Of a stretch of DNA of 64,000 nucleotides, positions 33,049-46,080 are shown piece after piece. The stretch spans positions 125,148,043 through 125,212,042 of the forward strand of contig CM043960.1 of assembly GCA_014529385.2 (NCBI GenBank), read 5' to 3'. The notes below the pieces were generated by a model. It was not told the DNA's origin and searched no databases. It saw nothing but the letters and a program-made list of their open reading frames with translations. The DNA comes from Adiantum capillus-veneris. Lineage: Eukaryota > Streptophyta > Polypodiopsida > Polypodiales > Pteridaceae. Position 1 is the stretch's first letter, and each line of letters begins with the position of its first letter. A program made the translations under genes and the position numbers.

Positions 33049-34260
33049 ACGCAATTCTGAAAGCTTACGAAGCAAGGCTAGAGACTAACCAAACCCAAGC
33101 TATGAGAAAGAGAGGCTAAAGATGTGCAAAGAGATCATTCAAGCTTCCCAAGCACTTATGGAACCATCAGTTCTTACGACTCCAAAAATCGAGGTACTCA
33201 TACGAGAAAAGATTTGGGAGTTAGATGAGAGGGGAATTGAATTGAATAACCTACCCAATCTGGTCAATGAAACACCTTTGAATGCGAGGGTGGTAGCCAA
33301 TACAACAAATGGGATGCATTCTCAGCTACCACTACCAATTCCGGAGGTAGAAGAACAATGGCCTCAAGAGCTATGGGAACAGATCGGGAATAGGAAGGGC
33401 GGAAGTGCCACACTTGTGTCAGCTCCTATCCCGGAAATCCACCTGGAGCATGAGCTCTACCCAAATGACATCCAATCATTGTATGGAGATGCAGGAACAT
33501 CGATATCGGAAGACAGTAAATCACAGTCATTGAAGACTTTACCTTCATTTATTGGTAACCCTAAAACTCAATTAGAGGTAAGGAAATTTCCATCTCAATG
33601 GAAAGCCAATCCTAAGATGATGGACACTAAAACTCTTCATGAGCTGATGTCATCACCTATCCATTGTGCACTGACTTTTTCAGAGTTGTTGAACATTAGA
33701 CCGCATCTTTGGGACAAGGTCGGAAAAAAATTGGAAAAAATAGGGCTTGTAATTCCTTCAACCGAGGTTTCTCGAAACACGCTAAAAAAACAACCCTCGA
33801 AGCAAACTAAACATGAGCCAGTTCCAGTAAACAAGGTAGGGGAATATTGTGAAGGTGAAGAAGGAAATACTACCCTATCAGTAGAGTACAAGGATGTAAA
33901 ATGGATAGCGATATTGGATAGTGGAGCCGGAATTGCCATAGCCACCAAAGCAATGTGGAAAAAATGGGAAAAACCTGCTGTAAGAAAAGCGAGAATGAAA
34001 CTTCAACTAGTAGATGGATACCTGTAGAGACCTATTGGCATCTTGGAGCAAATTGTAGTAACCTCTTGTGGAATTGCATATGAACACACCTTTGCTATCA
34101 TGAATTTCGATGAGAGCAGCAATTTTGACATCATTCTCGGTAGATGATACATGCGTTAGCTCAAAATGGTCCAAGATTGGGGTTATGACTATATCTATCT
34201 TAGGAACAAGGATGTCACTACAAAAATTAGTGTCACAGATCATAGCTATAAAGACATAGA
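33049..34260 (+). pseudogene. Gypsy gag end and first aspartic protease
   Basis: After the MULE, the gag reading resumes (DAILKAYEARLE), shifts frame near 33115 and continues from 33122. AILDSGAGIAIATKAMW at about 33907-33957 is a retropepsin catalytic motif (D-S-G). It is followed by MKLQLVDGYL, a TAG at 34025, EHTFAIMNFD and FDIILGR, the usual flap and C-terminal ILGR of gypsy protease, then KMVQDWGYDYIYLRN. Stops at 34025 and nearby break it. It would process the gag-pol polyprotein. Confidence 0.85.
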
Positions 34261-34767
34261 CAGAGCCCCAGGAGAAGACCTGCATTCCACAACTGACTAC
34301 AAAGGAGGAATACTGGTCTGGCTCCAGAACAAAGCTTACCAATGGACAAAAGAAGCTTCGGATTCTGGAAGTCTAAAAAAGGAAGATTGCATTCTTGATA
34401 GGATTGCACAAGATGAAGCGTACATACCAGAGCCTTTTCCAGAGGAGATGTTCTAACCGTTTGGATGGCAGCAAATACTATCTACTCTTGATGTTTGTGT
34501 CAATGAAGGGACCCTCACCAAATTTTGTGACGAGGAAGGGTACGATATCATTCCATTCTTGATGATGAATGTTTGCCTAACTCCGAAGACTAAGGAAGAC
34601 GTACCTGACAAGGAAGGGGTGGCCGAGTGCCGACGCATAGTGGATGAAATTTTTGTAAGGGACCTTGTCCAAACGAATGACGAAGAAGAGTTTCAAGACT
34701 CGACTGATAAGACGCTAGAGGATAACGTGGACGATGAGTTGTCCAGTAGCTCGAGCCAGAACATCAA
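34261..34767 (+). pseudogene. Protease-pol linker ending at a deletion junction
   Basis: Acidic linker-type coding sequence (PDKEGVAECRRIVDEIFVRD, DEEEFQDSTDK) runs to 34794 and then changes frame into the middle of integrase. Reverse transcriptase, RNase H and the N-terminal half of integrase are absent, so an internal deletion lies close to 34785. Confidence 0.7.
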
Positions 34768-36192
34768 ATGGAAGGATCGCCGAGTGATCTACTAAAAAAT
34801 GATGCAAGGACTACAACTCAGTTCCTTTTTGAAAATGTCTTTACGCGATATGGACTACCAATCGATAGAGGAACACACTTTGTGAATGACGTCATTGAGA
34901 CTCTCCTTGACGAATTCATGGTGGTCCATCGAAAGTCAACACCCTATCATCTGCAAGCCAATGGACAGGCAGAGAGCACCAACAAAATCCTATGCACAGT
35001 GCTCGCCAAAATAGTCAGTTACTCAAGAAATGATTGGGATCAAAAATTACACACCGCTTTATGGGCTTACCGCGTAGCTTTTAAAACTTCCATTGGCACG
35101 ACTCCCTTTAACCTGGTATTCGGAATTAATGCGATACTACCATTGGAATTCCTAGTCAAATCCCTCAGAGTGGCAACACAATTAGGATGGATGGGCCATG
35201 AGCTATCGGAGAGACTAGACACCCTAGAACAGTTAGATGAAACTAGACTCAAAGCGATAGCTATCATATATGCTCAGAAAAAGAAAATGAAAGCTTTTTA
35301 TGATCAACACGTGATTGGTAAGGAGTTCCAAAAAGGGGATTACGTTCTCATGTATACCCTGAAACAAAACTCCAAAAAACTCAAAAAGCGAGGAATGGGG
35401 CCTTTTGTGATCCATGATATATCGCAAAGTGGCTCCGTTAAACTTGCAACATTGGCAAGAGAGGAGATGCCTAATTGGACGAGTGGTTGTAGGTCAAAGA
35501 AATATCTTCTTCCGCTGACACCAGACGAACTCGCAACACTCCATGCAGCACCTCAACACAGATGTCAAGCACAGGACATTTGGGAACAAGCACAGCAGGA
35601 GGCCAAACTCAGAATATTGAAACGCAGGGAACAATCAAACTTCAAGAGGAAAGAACAACAGGCAGTGGCTAATCAGCATGCTCCGATAGCATCCGTACAA
35701 ATGGCGACTACATGGTTAGGAGGAATGGATCTACGTATTCAATTACAACTTGTCGACGACACCACTGAAAGAGCGTTAGTGGATATAGGGGCTAGAGCTA
35801 ATGTGGTTAACTACTCCACTTTCAGAAAAATCACACAGGAATCTCTAATGCCAAACACTACGTGGTTCAAGGTCGCCAGCAAAGGTACTATGGACAGTCA
35901 AGGACACATAAATCTGCCAATCAACATTGATGGAACAGTTTATCCACATCAATTTCATGTGGTCGAAGATCATCAGCTGAATGAAGCAGTTATTCTGGGA
36001 GTGCCGTGGATGTGCACTTATCAAGCAACAACAAACTGGCAGGACAACACTTTACGCATCGAACATGATGGCCAATCTTTAGCCACGCCATTCGTACAAA
36101 CGGACTATAAGTGGGAACCTCTACCTTCGCCACCGGCGAAGGTAGATAGATCAGCAATCATCAACCCCCATGGTTATGAAACTATGGGTTAA
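34768..36192 (+). pseudogene. Gypsy integrase C-half fused to a second retropepsin-like domain
   Basis: FLFENVFTRYGLPIDRGTHF and YHLQANGQAESTNKIL are the second half of a gypsy integrase core, the latter holding the catalytic Glu region. The usual DNG around the second Asp reads DRG here. GDYVLMYTLKQNSKKLKKR and GPFVIHDI form the GPY/F-like C-terminal module. After a charged linker, about residues 305-460 read like another retropepsin: ALVDIGARANVVNYSTF with D-I-G replacing D-S/T-G, FHVVEDHQLNEAVILGVPWM, and a final TTNWQDNTLRI. Two protease-like domains in one element, one after integrase, is unusual. This open frame is 474 codons without a stop. Confidence 0.85.
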
Positions 36193-36706
36193 GAAATCAA
36201 TCATGAAAACCAATCCCACAACATTGTGGATACCTAAACGCCAAATCAATACATGTAAACCTACATTGCCTACCAAAAAATTAAACCATCACGAATTGCC
36301 CACCGCTGTTGTCAAACGGCCTAAATCGATGGACCACTCTCTTCGACATCCAACCACACTCAAATGGGTATGGCAACCAAAACAACATCCCCTTCACGAT
36401 GCCTCTTCTATTGGATCCACACCTAGGGAATTTCGATGGCAACCCAAAAAATCCCAACAACCGACACCATTGGCAACATCAAAACTTTTGCAGTTCAAAG
36501 TCAAACATAGAGCACGCCTTCTACAATCACTATTGTTTGGGCCACGCAGCTTCCAAGGAACCTCGCCATCAGCAGCCACTGAACATATTGTCCAGCACCT
36601 ATCTCTTGCACAACAATTTGTTTTCCCATGCATATCCTCCATGAGCATCATAGAGCCACACTATACGGCTATGCATAGACACGTGCTTTATTCCCATGTA
36701 CTCTGA
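36170..36706 (+). pseudogene. Continuation of the gypsy polyprotein in another frame
   Basis: Overlaps the previous frame by 23 bases. It has repeated Trp-Pro-Lys motifs (TLWIPKRQ, KWVWQPKQ, FRWQPKK), the kind of spacer seen in plant gag or ORF proteins. No domain is recognised. It probably belongs to the same polyprotein by frameshift. Confidence 0.5.
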
Positions 36707-37733
<1,027 letters not shown>

Positions 37734-38845
37734 CATGGATCGCGATCCATGTTTCCAAAATCCTAAAATCAAGGAAACTTCTTCAGGAGCATCTATAGAG
37801 GCCCAGGAACAAAACCCCATGACTGTTTTTGCAAAATGCTTCCCAACCTGGATCACGATCCATGTACCTTTTTGCCAAAACCAGGATCAAAGAGGCTCAC
37901 TAGCTGGACAATGTACCAATAGTACTGGGGTTGCAAAATGATCACAAAAAAATGCTCCAAAGATCATCAAATCCACTTGGATTGCTACAGTTAGTTTGTA
38001 AATGGTCTTTTGGTCAAAAGTACTGCTAAAGTAATTTGAGAAACTTCAAACTTTTCTCGAAGTCTATCAACAAGCAATTGTAACATAAGAATGGTGATGG
38101 GGTCAAAGCCAAGCAAAAGTATACTTACAAAATGGTGAAACTTGCAAGATTCAGTTTGCCTTCCCAAAAGAATTCAAAATCTGGGGAAACTTACCAGGGA
38201 ACCAAGCAAAGCTATGAACTACAGACCTCAACCATCAGAAATCAATGCAAGGAGAGATTTCAAGCAAAACATGACTCCAAAAGTGAAGGCCAGAAACAGA
38301 TTTGGTCAAAACGGGAAAAATAAACTAAGAAATAGGGAAAACTATGGAAAAACATGTCCGAAGTTGAAAAAAGTTAACCAGTGTATTAGGAAAACCTATC
38401 GGAACCAATGTGCACAAAAACTGTATTCAAATGCTTCCCAACATGGATCGCGATCCATGTATCTTTTTGGCCAAAATAAGTAACACCCATGCCATTTGAT
38501 TCAATATGATCAAGAAAGCCAAGCCATGAAGTGTCAAGCCATTTGAATCCCGAAAATCCACTTGCAAAAGCCAAAATCTCTGAAATCTGTACATGATTCC
38601 AAAATTCAGCCCAAGTGTCAAACCATTGATCCAAATCCCAAAATTTTTGGACCAAGTCATAATCAAGATGAACCCTACCAGATGGTATCGGCAGTTTTCC
38701 AAAATATTACCCAACATGGATCGCGATCCATGTACCTTTAGCTCTAAATCCAGAGAAAATTGCTCAGTAGCATCCCCTTATGCCCAAGGACAACTTCCCA
38801 AAGTTATAATTTTAAAATGCTTTCCAACATGGATCGCGATCCATG
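37734..38845 (+). repeat. Second palindrome array, upstream of gypsy ORF3
   Basis: CATGGATCGCGATCCATG or one- to two-base variants start at 37734, 37847, 38442, 38715 and 38828. Spacings are 113, 595, 273 and 113 bp. Several are embedded in TTCCCAACATGGATCGCG and a following CCTTTTTGCCAAAA, as in the 5' leader array. Confidence 0.92.
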
Positions 38846-39042
38846 TTCCTTTTTGCCAAAATCTATCTGTTTCATTATAGTTTTGTGCCTATAGTAATCC
38901 TAGGTGCACTGGTGAAATTTGGTCAAATTGGAGTAGTTTTGACAGAGTTAAGCTCACTTTTTTATTTTATGGTCAAGCTTACACTTTCCAACAATTTTAA
39001 TCAATGGCTTAAACCTGATTTCACTTGCAAACTGGCAACAAG

Positions 39043-42000
39043 ATGACTCGAAGGAAAGCACAGAGGGAGTGGCATGTGGCACCCTATGAGATAATCGATA
39101 TCTCATCAAATGAGAAAGCTCACCTCATCGAACAAATACTTGAAGCAATTCCGGCAAACATTTTCATTGAAAGGTTCCAAGCCGCAGACGAATAGATTTT
39201 AAAGACCACCATCTTTTCCCAGGAAATGTGGATTTTGCACCAGAAACCAGAAGTGCAAGCAGGGGTCAGGTGTTTACAGCTCGACAATTTCTTAAGACTA
39301 CCTCCTTGGGGAACGGATCTCACACGGGCTCACGAGCTCAGAAGCACAATTCAGTACAATGGGGAAGCAACTCTGACAGACAAGGACGGGGCAGTCGTTA
39401 AGGTAAACATTACAATTGAAATCATCAATGAAGCCCTCCATCTTCTGCAAGGGATGCACAACCTCTTGCAGAAAACGAAGGCAATCGACAATGATAAGGC
39501 CTTTTTGAAGCAACGCGGTCACAAGCTGACATATCAGGACCTGATCTACTCAGAAACGGAACTGCCATTGCGTCTTATATCAAAACATTTTAAGGTGCAG
39601 AATCCACGCAGATATACTGAACCCTCATTGCATATGGCAATGGTGATGGCGATGGGTTTGGCTGAAGGCAGGGTGGTTAGTTGTGACTTTGGCAATTACC
39701 TTCTTGACACAATTATAGAAGAAAACCTAAAGGGTGGCCAAAAAAGTAAAGCTTACATGAATGGAGGACCCATGCTCACACGAATAGCCTATCAAGAATT
39801 GGGCATGATTGATGATCTACCACCTGCCCAAGCACAGATAGACCTAATCCATAGGTCCAAAAGAGTTGTGAGACCAGTGGCGGGACCTTCTACAAGACCA
39901 AATCTTGGAGTCAAACAAACTAGGCAAAGTGCACCTCTAAGGGATTTGGACAGTGAGAAAACAAAGTCGGAGGCTCGGAGCAGCCAGGAGGAGGGATCCA
40001 ACCCACGAGATACTCCTTCTGAGTACCAGTCTTCGGAGGAAGAGAAGGATAACCCCTACACCCTGGGATATACTCGATTAAATAAAAAGGCTACACATTT
40101 GGCAGAAGCTATCCCCATCACTCATGCCAGGAGGACAATGGAAGAGGTGCAGACATTGAGGGAAAAGCTCCGCCAGCAAAAGAAAGATCACCAGCAAACC
40201 CAAGAGACAGAAGCGGATGACGAGAAAGAAGATGATGAAATCGAGAATTATCCGCTCATACACAGGCAAAAAGAGGCCTTGGGAAGGATCAAGAAACAAA
40301 AGAGGAGGGAAGCTGAAGAGAAACGGGAAATTGCCAGTGCCATGCGGCAAATAATTCACAATGAGCTCAAACGAAAGATGGAGCAGAGGCAGAAAGAAGA
40401 ATCAAAGAAGCAACACATCGATGATTTAGAATCATCTGAAAAATCTAAAAAAGTTAAAAGGAGAAAAGTCTCTCGCAAGGAGAGGGACAACACAAGACAC
40501 AGGAAAGACAAGACCAAGACCTCGGTTCTCGGCCCAAGGATGCTGAGACAGTTTTAGAGAGGTCAGAACAAGAGAAAGGGGAAAGTGTAGGACAGCCGGA
40601 GCAAAGAGTCGATGAAAAGCAGACGGAACAAAGGATGGATCAACAAACAAAATCACAGGCAAAGCCTGCCACGAACCCTGATGCAATAGAGGGTTTGAAA
40701 CAAAAGGAAAAGCAAGCAGATGTGGTTGAGAAATCAGATCAACATGGGCCAAGAACGCAACGCACACAAGCGTCCATAAAAGAAGGAGCGGAGATGGTTA
40801 ACTCCTTTGATATTGACAGTCACCTAGAGCAGATCAAACTGCAGTTCCAATGTCAAAGAGCTCTTTATAACCTCAAGGAGTTGGAATTAGAAGATAACAA
40901 AAAGGAGGTATCGAGAGCAATAGTAGAATCCGAGCAATTGAAGCAACAAATAGAGGCACTGAAGAACGCACAAGTCCAGGCGCAATTGGAGTTGTAGAGA
41001 GAACGAGAGAATGCAACCTACGATTATAAAGAAGTGCAACAATTCAATGAGGTGAACTCAGCTTTACAGATCAAACAGCAACGCCTCGAGGAGGAGATAA
41101 CCAGAGAAAAGGAACAGAATGAGAAGCTACAAGGCTCGTATGATGTGGTTAGCAGGTCTCTCACTCAACGCCTGGCAATATAGGAGACACCCTCCTCTTC
41201 GACTATGACTGCAGGCTCTACTTCCTTGAGCCAGGAAATCAAAGATTTAAAGGAAGCCCTAAAACAAGAAAAATATGATAGACAGATCATGATAGCAAGT
41301 CATAGGGCCCTACAACAGGCAAAGGATGAGGAAATTGAAGACTTGAAAAAGCAACTGGCTGAGGCAAGGAAGGAAGTAGAGGCTCTGAAAGCAAATCAAA
41401 CAAAGGATCAGCTGGACATAGGAGAATTTGAGCAGGGAGAAAGATTTGAACACTCAGAGTTTGAAACTCAACAAACAGAGATGGCAACTACCAGCATTGG
41501 AAAAGTCATGCAAGAGTCTGCAGATCTAGCCATGACATCCACCTCGGAGTCGGCAAAAGATGAAATTCAGCGTTGGATCTCAGAAGTCAAAGACCTGTCA
41601 AACAAGGCATATATGCAATATGAATTGAAAGTGCTGGAATCAGCTGCCCTCCTCATGATCACTCCAGATGAGGTTGCAAAAAATTTTGGGCACGAAATGA
41701 TCTCTCTACCGTTGATGCGGCAAGAAGTTCGATTATGGCAGCAAAAAATGCTCCCAGAAATTGAACCAAACAGTAGAGGGGACTATAGAGAGGTTTCAAT
41801 TACAGCTCTTTAGATTGAAACCATCCTTGATAATCAACCACTCTGGAGAAAGAAATGGTTCGATCAGCGACCGACTGACGAAACATATATAGGAATGCAC
41901 CCCAACATCTTAGGATCAACCCCACTTACTGTCCCATCAACAGGCGGCGATCCTAGGATAGTTTTTACAGTTGGCAAAAGCAAACAACCAACAGTGCTGA

Positions 42001-42479
42001 ACTACCCTGTAATAACCAAGCCGATCAATAACAACCCCCCATTAGAGAATTATATGGTGCAAAATCTGAAAGGATTCATTAATATGATGAAGGAGATCCC
42101 AGATCTCGCTTGCCAAATGCTGGTAAAGATTGCCAAAATGCTCATCACGTGCATTACAGCCTTCAGAGAAATTAAAGCGGCAGAGCATCCATGGCAGGTG
42201 TTTGTCGAGTGCACACAGGGTATCTGTTGGAATATGGAGACTGAAATCCCCAGCAGAAATATTATCATGGGATTATATGCCAGAGTCATGTTTCTGCCAT
42301 CTCAATACATGCAGACCTTCAAAGAAGCTTTCATGACAGGTTTCTTCGAAGTGGACTCTTCTATATTCAATCCAATGATGAAAGATCTGCCAACCCGCCA
42401 CATCGCCTATCAGAGTACCATCGCCAATAATCCCTTCAGAGAACTTGCAACCAAAGTCGAGATTGAATCCAGAGCGTAG
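39043..42479 (+). pseudogene. Gypsy ORF3: large coiled-coil protein downstream of integrase
   Basis: The ATG at 39043 (MTRRKAQREWHVAPYEIIDI) opens about 1145 codons. A globular N-terminal part (to about residue 260; MVMAMGLAEGRV, GPMLTRIAYQ) is followed by a long Lys/Glu/Gln-rich coiled coil (REKLRQQKKDHQQTQETEAD; QEIKDLKEALKQEKYDRQIM) with basic KKVKRRKVSRKER. A C-terminal globular part follows (NLKGFINMMKEIPDLACQML, FREIKAAEHPWQVF). There is one frameshift near 40500 and in-frame TAGs at 39193, 40995, 41181 and 41811, each one C-to-T from CAG. Position after integrase is where env-like or extra ORFs of plant gypsy elements sit. No transmembrane segment is obvious, and I do not recognise the family. 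Fragments of a second copy are at 45547-45886 and 7397-7597. Confidence 0.75.
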
Positions 42480-42566
42480 AAGTTCAGAAACCTCACTGCA
42501 ACACTCAAAAGAAGGCACTAAAGTGACCTCCCTCAGATGCAGCTTGCACGAGGGCGTGCAATGAAT

Positions 42567-42579
42567 AGGAAGGGGGGAA
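42567..42579 (+). promoter_or_regulatory. Gypsy polypurine tract
   Basis: AGGAAGGGGGGAA directly precedes the 3' LTR start TGTTTGG. It primes plus-strand DNA synthesis. Confidence 0.88.
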
Positions 42580-43468
42580 TGTTTGGTGGATATGAGCGAA
42601 CAGGCGTATGCACACCAAACTAGGTGGACACTCTATTTTTTCGGTAAAAAACCTTGTAATTCAGCTTAAAATGAGTTGTAATCATAGTGAGGTTAGACCA
42701 TACTCTTTTTATTTTCTCTGAGTCTACCCCTTGTAAGAGGCCGGATGGCCATGGGAAAGCCCCCTAACGTTTAAAGTCACAACCCTTAGTTTTGAAGGGA
42801 GGATTATCATTAGCGGGGAGAAGAAAATGTGCATTGCAAAAGCTTCTTGTGACTACAATTTGTAATCATCATTTCTCATCAACGGGTAATCAGAATTCTA
42901 TTCCGAATAGTACATTGTGTTCCTTGTCTCTTGCTCTTCAATCTAAGTGTAATCCTTTCCAATTATGCTGTGGTTCGCGACGAGTCATTTCTGAGCTAAA
43001 TGCATTAATTTGGTAGTTAAAATGGTTGTTTTTCGATGTTTTGACCATGGATAAGTGTTTCTATGCTTAAGGGGGATCTTTCCAAGTACTTCTGTTTCAG
43101 TTTTTTGCACATTTTTTTGGGATGTATCGTGATTTATGTACCTTCCTAGATGGTGACAGAACTTGGTAGGATTGAGCCCATAAGTGTTGTGATACCTCTC
43201 CTTAAGTTTCGTGACATTCTAGATTCGTTTGGATACCGAAACGACGTGATTACATTGCGTGTTGAGAATGGACGCATACTGATTGTCTGACTAGAAAGTG
43301 GTTTATTTTCTTTTTTTGTAAGAACAAGTAGTCCTCGAGTTCACTTTGGTGAGATTGACACTCTCATTAAGTCTCCGTGCCTCACCCCGAGTCGTTTCCT
43401 TGCATATTGACATTATGTTTCTACAAAAGAGCTATGCTGCAGACGTCCGTCGCGGCGACCCGCTAACA
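42580..43468 (+). repeat. Gypsy 3' LTR
   Basis: TG...CA copy of the 5' LTR. It is followed by CTCTC, the target duplication, after which copia RT-linker coding sequence resumes. Confidence 0.92.
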
Positions 43469-43473
43469 CTCTC

Positions 43474-45241
43474 GCCATGCATCTTATGCATCGGATTGTT
43501 ATGCTTTGGTTGTGTCTAGCTTACATGATGTTGAGGAAGCTCTGTCTTTTGATGAAGCACAAAATTCAAAAAATTGGATTGTTGCCATGCAATCAGAATA
43601 TGACGCAGTTATAGAAAATGACACATTGACTTTATGTGATTTGCCTCCTGGAAAAAATGCCATTGGTATGAAGTGGGTCTACAAGTTGAAATGCAAGCCA
43701 GATGGTGATATCGATTTCTTTAAGGATCAACTTGTTTCAAAGGGTTATGCACAACAAAAAGGCATAGAGTATAAAGAGACTTTTTCTGCCACTTGTTGTA
43801 TGACTACTGTGCGTTTTCTATGTGCATTTCTAGCTCATTTTGGCTAGGATATACATCAATCAGACATTGTTAGTGCTTTCTTGAATGGTGACATATTTGA
43901 GGAAGTTTATGTAACACAACCTCATGATTTTTTCAAGAAAGGACAAGAGGATAAGGTGTGCAAATGTAACAAAGCTTTGTATGGGTTGAAGCAATCTCCT
44001 CACGCTTAGTATGACAAGGCTGGCACTCATTTGGTCAAGTGAGGCTTTCATAACAGTCCAACAGAAATCACATTGTATGTAAAGCACGAGGGTGATGTAC
44101 TTCTCATTGTGAGTCTTTATGTATATGATTTGCTGATCACTGGACCAAATGAGATACATATTGCTGAATTTAAGATTGATTTGAATTCTACTTTCCAGAT
44201 GAAAGATTTGGGACTGCTGCATCATTACTTGGGTATACAATTTAAGCAGTGTGATGGTGGTATTGCCTTGTGTCAGAAAAGTTACATAGAAACATTTCTA
44301 TGTAAGTTTAGACTTGAGGATTGCAAACCTATTGCCACTCCCATGGAAATAGGTTTGAAATTGAGTCTTCATGATGGTGGTGATCCTACAAATGTCACTA
44401 CTATTGGATGCCTCATTTATGTATGCAACACGAGGCCGGATTTCAGTTTGCAATTTCACAGGCCATCAGATTTATGCATAGCCCAAAGTCTAAGCATTGG
44501 CAGGCTGTCAAGAGGATTTTTTGCTACTTGAGTGGCACTTTACATCTTGGCTTGTTTTATCCCAAGGGGGGATCATTGCTACTAGAATTACATGCTTTTT
44601 CGGACTCAGATTGGGCTAGTTTTTTTGTCACGCAAGTGTCCACAAGTGGTTTTTGTTTCATGCTTGGCAATTCATGTGTATCATGGTTGAACAAGAAGAA
44701 ACCTATTGTGGACAGTTCTAGTTGTGAGGTTGAGTAAAGGGCAGTCTTCACAGCTACGGTTGAATGTGTATGGCTTAGACGCCTTATGGATGATTTGGGT
44801 GCTGGACAGGACACTCCTACGGGGGATTCACTAGTAGTAATAGGGGGATGCCACCTGCGTGCAACAAAATTTCCTTTTTAACCCCTACATATGGGACCCT
44901 CCTATGTAAAATCTATCGATTTGGCCTTAGAAAACCCCCTATTGTACACTCATGTGATACCATACGATAACCATTAATGAATCCCCCGTGGACACTCCCA
45001 ACACTATCTACACTGACAATGAGAGTGCATTGGCACTTGCGAGGAACCTAGTTTTTCATGCTCGCACAAAGCACATCGAGGTGCATTACCACTATGTCAA
45101 GGAGAGGCTCTAAGTAGGAGAGATCATCTTGGCTTATGTGCCAACACAGGACAACCTTGCAGATATTTTCACAAAGACATTGTTTTGTGAGAAGTTCGAA
45201 GCTTTCCACAAAGCTTTGGGCTTACTCCGCCTTGTGGACTG
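43474..45241 (+). pseudogene. Copia reverse transcriptase and RNase H
   Basis: After the gypsy insertion the copia frame resumes and enters the RVT_2 domain: WIVAMQSEYDAVIENDTLTL, GMKWVYKLKCKPDG, QQKGIEYKETFSA, SDIVSAFLNGD, ALYGLKQSPHA and a changed active site where YVDD-type sequence reads VYDLLITG. Next come YLGIQF, IGCLIYVCNTRPDF and the RNase H part (FSDSDWA, then TGFC-like SGFCFMLG, SSCEVE). Stops at 43845, 44008 and 44039 and a frameshift near 44450 disable it. A 172-bp MITE sits at 44818-44989; without it DTPNTIYTDNESALALA reads through. The end is LGLLRLVD at about 45240. Confidence 0.92.
44818..44989. mobile_element. 172-bp Mutator-type MITE
   Basis: Flanked by the 9-bp duplication GGACACTCC (44809-44817 and 44990-44998). 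The ends are inverted: TACGGGGGATTCACTA at the left and, on the other strand, ACGGGGGATTCATTA at the right. No coding capacity. Removing it restores the copia RNase H reading frame exactly. Confidence 0.88.
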
Positions 45242-45307
45242 ATCATGTCCTCAAGGCATGGAACTTCCCTTTACTCATGTGCCAGCTCTCATTCACCTCA
45301 TCACTCC

Positions 45308-45318
45308 AGGGGGGGATT
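45308..45318 (+). promoter_or_regulatory. Copia polypurine tract
   Basis: AGGGGGGGATT immediately precedes the 3' LTR TGTTACC. Confidence 0.85.
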
Positions 45319-45546
45319 TGTTACCATATACATGTGGTAGTGATGTGTGTGAACACACTTAGGACCACTGAGGCATTTTTTCCCTCACTAGGAGGTTTTT
45401 TCCCCCCATGCATTGTATATACGCACATTCGCTATAGGGCTAGCTATATTTCCATTGCACACTAAGTTATACACTCTTTGTTATGTGCCTTGAGCTCCCT
45501 TCATCTTCTCTAGGCTGTGAAATTTTCTTGCAACCCTAATTCCAAC
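45319..45546 (+). repeat. Copia 3' LTR
   Basis: Aligns with 7598-7827 with scattered substitutions. It ends TTCCAAC, losing the final A of the 5' LTR, and is followed directly by antisense gypsy ORF3 sequence. Confidence 0.9.
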
Positions 45547-45886
45547 TTTTTCTGTGAGTGATGCCTCTCCATTGTACTAAATAGAGCTCATTAATTCATG
45601 TGTCCTTTGGAAATTTTTCCCTCAGGATGGTAGTCTAAAAAAGCCATCAAGTTGTAGACATCGGCTCCCTTCTATGACCTCTCTATTGGTGCAATGTCCA
45701 CATCTCTTTTGGGAATATAGTGGTCTTGACTTTCATGACATCAGCTGCTTGGAATTTGCTGATGAACACAATTGCTAGGATTTTGGCTAGCTCTTCATTT
45801 GTGATGTGCACCTTCTCGTTTGATGAGATGTCCAATACCTCATATGGAGCTTCTTCCCACTCCTTTTGAGGTTTCCCTTGAGTCAT
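45547..45886 (-). pseudogene. N-terminus of old gypsy ORF3, right of the copia
   Basis: The ATG at 45886 starts MTQGKPQKEWEEAPYEVLDI, matching MTRRKAQREWHVAPYEIIDI at 39043. KTTIFPKEMWTLHQ follows, then CLQLDGFFRLP in step with CLQLDNFLRLP. Matching continues to the copia boundary at 45546. The rest of this ORF is at 7397-7597. Confidence 0.85.
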
Positions 45887-46080
45887 TTTGCTACCAAAAA
45901 ATCAACTGTTTAGACCTAGAAACTGGTCGAGAAATTGTCGAGAAAGTCAAAAAACAAAAACTTGACCATAAAATTAAAAATGACTATAGCTTGAAAAAAA
46001 ATACTCCAAATTTTATGAGACTTCACTAGTGTAGCTAGGAAAACAATGGGCACTGGGTCATTGAGTTACATGTGAAGATA

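Noticed and set aside
37735-38880. Short frames with TWIAIHV, MDRDPC or HGSRSM peptides near the palindromes
   Set aside because: These are the three-frame translations of the palindrome itself; the surrounding frames are not conserved between arrays.
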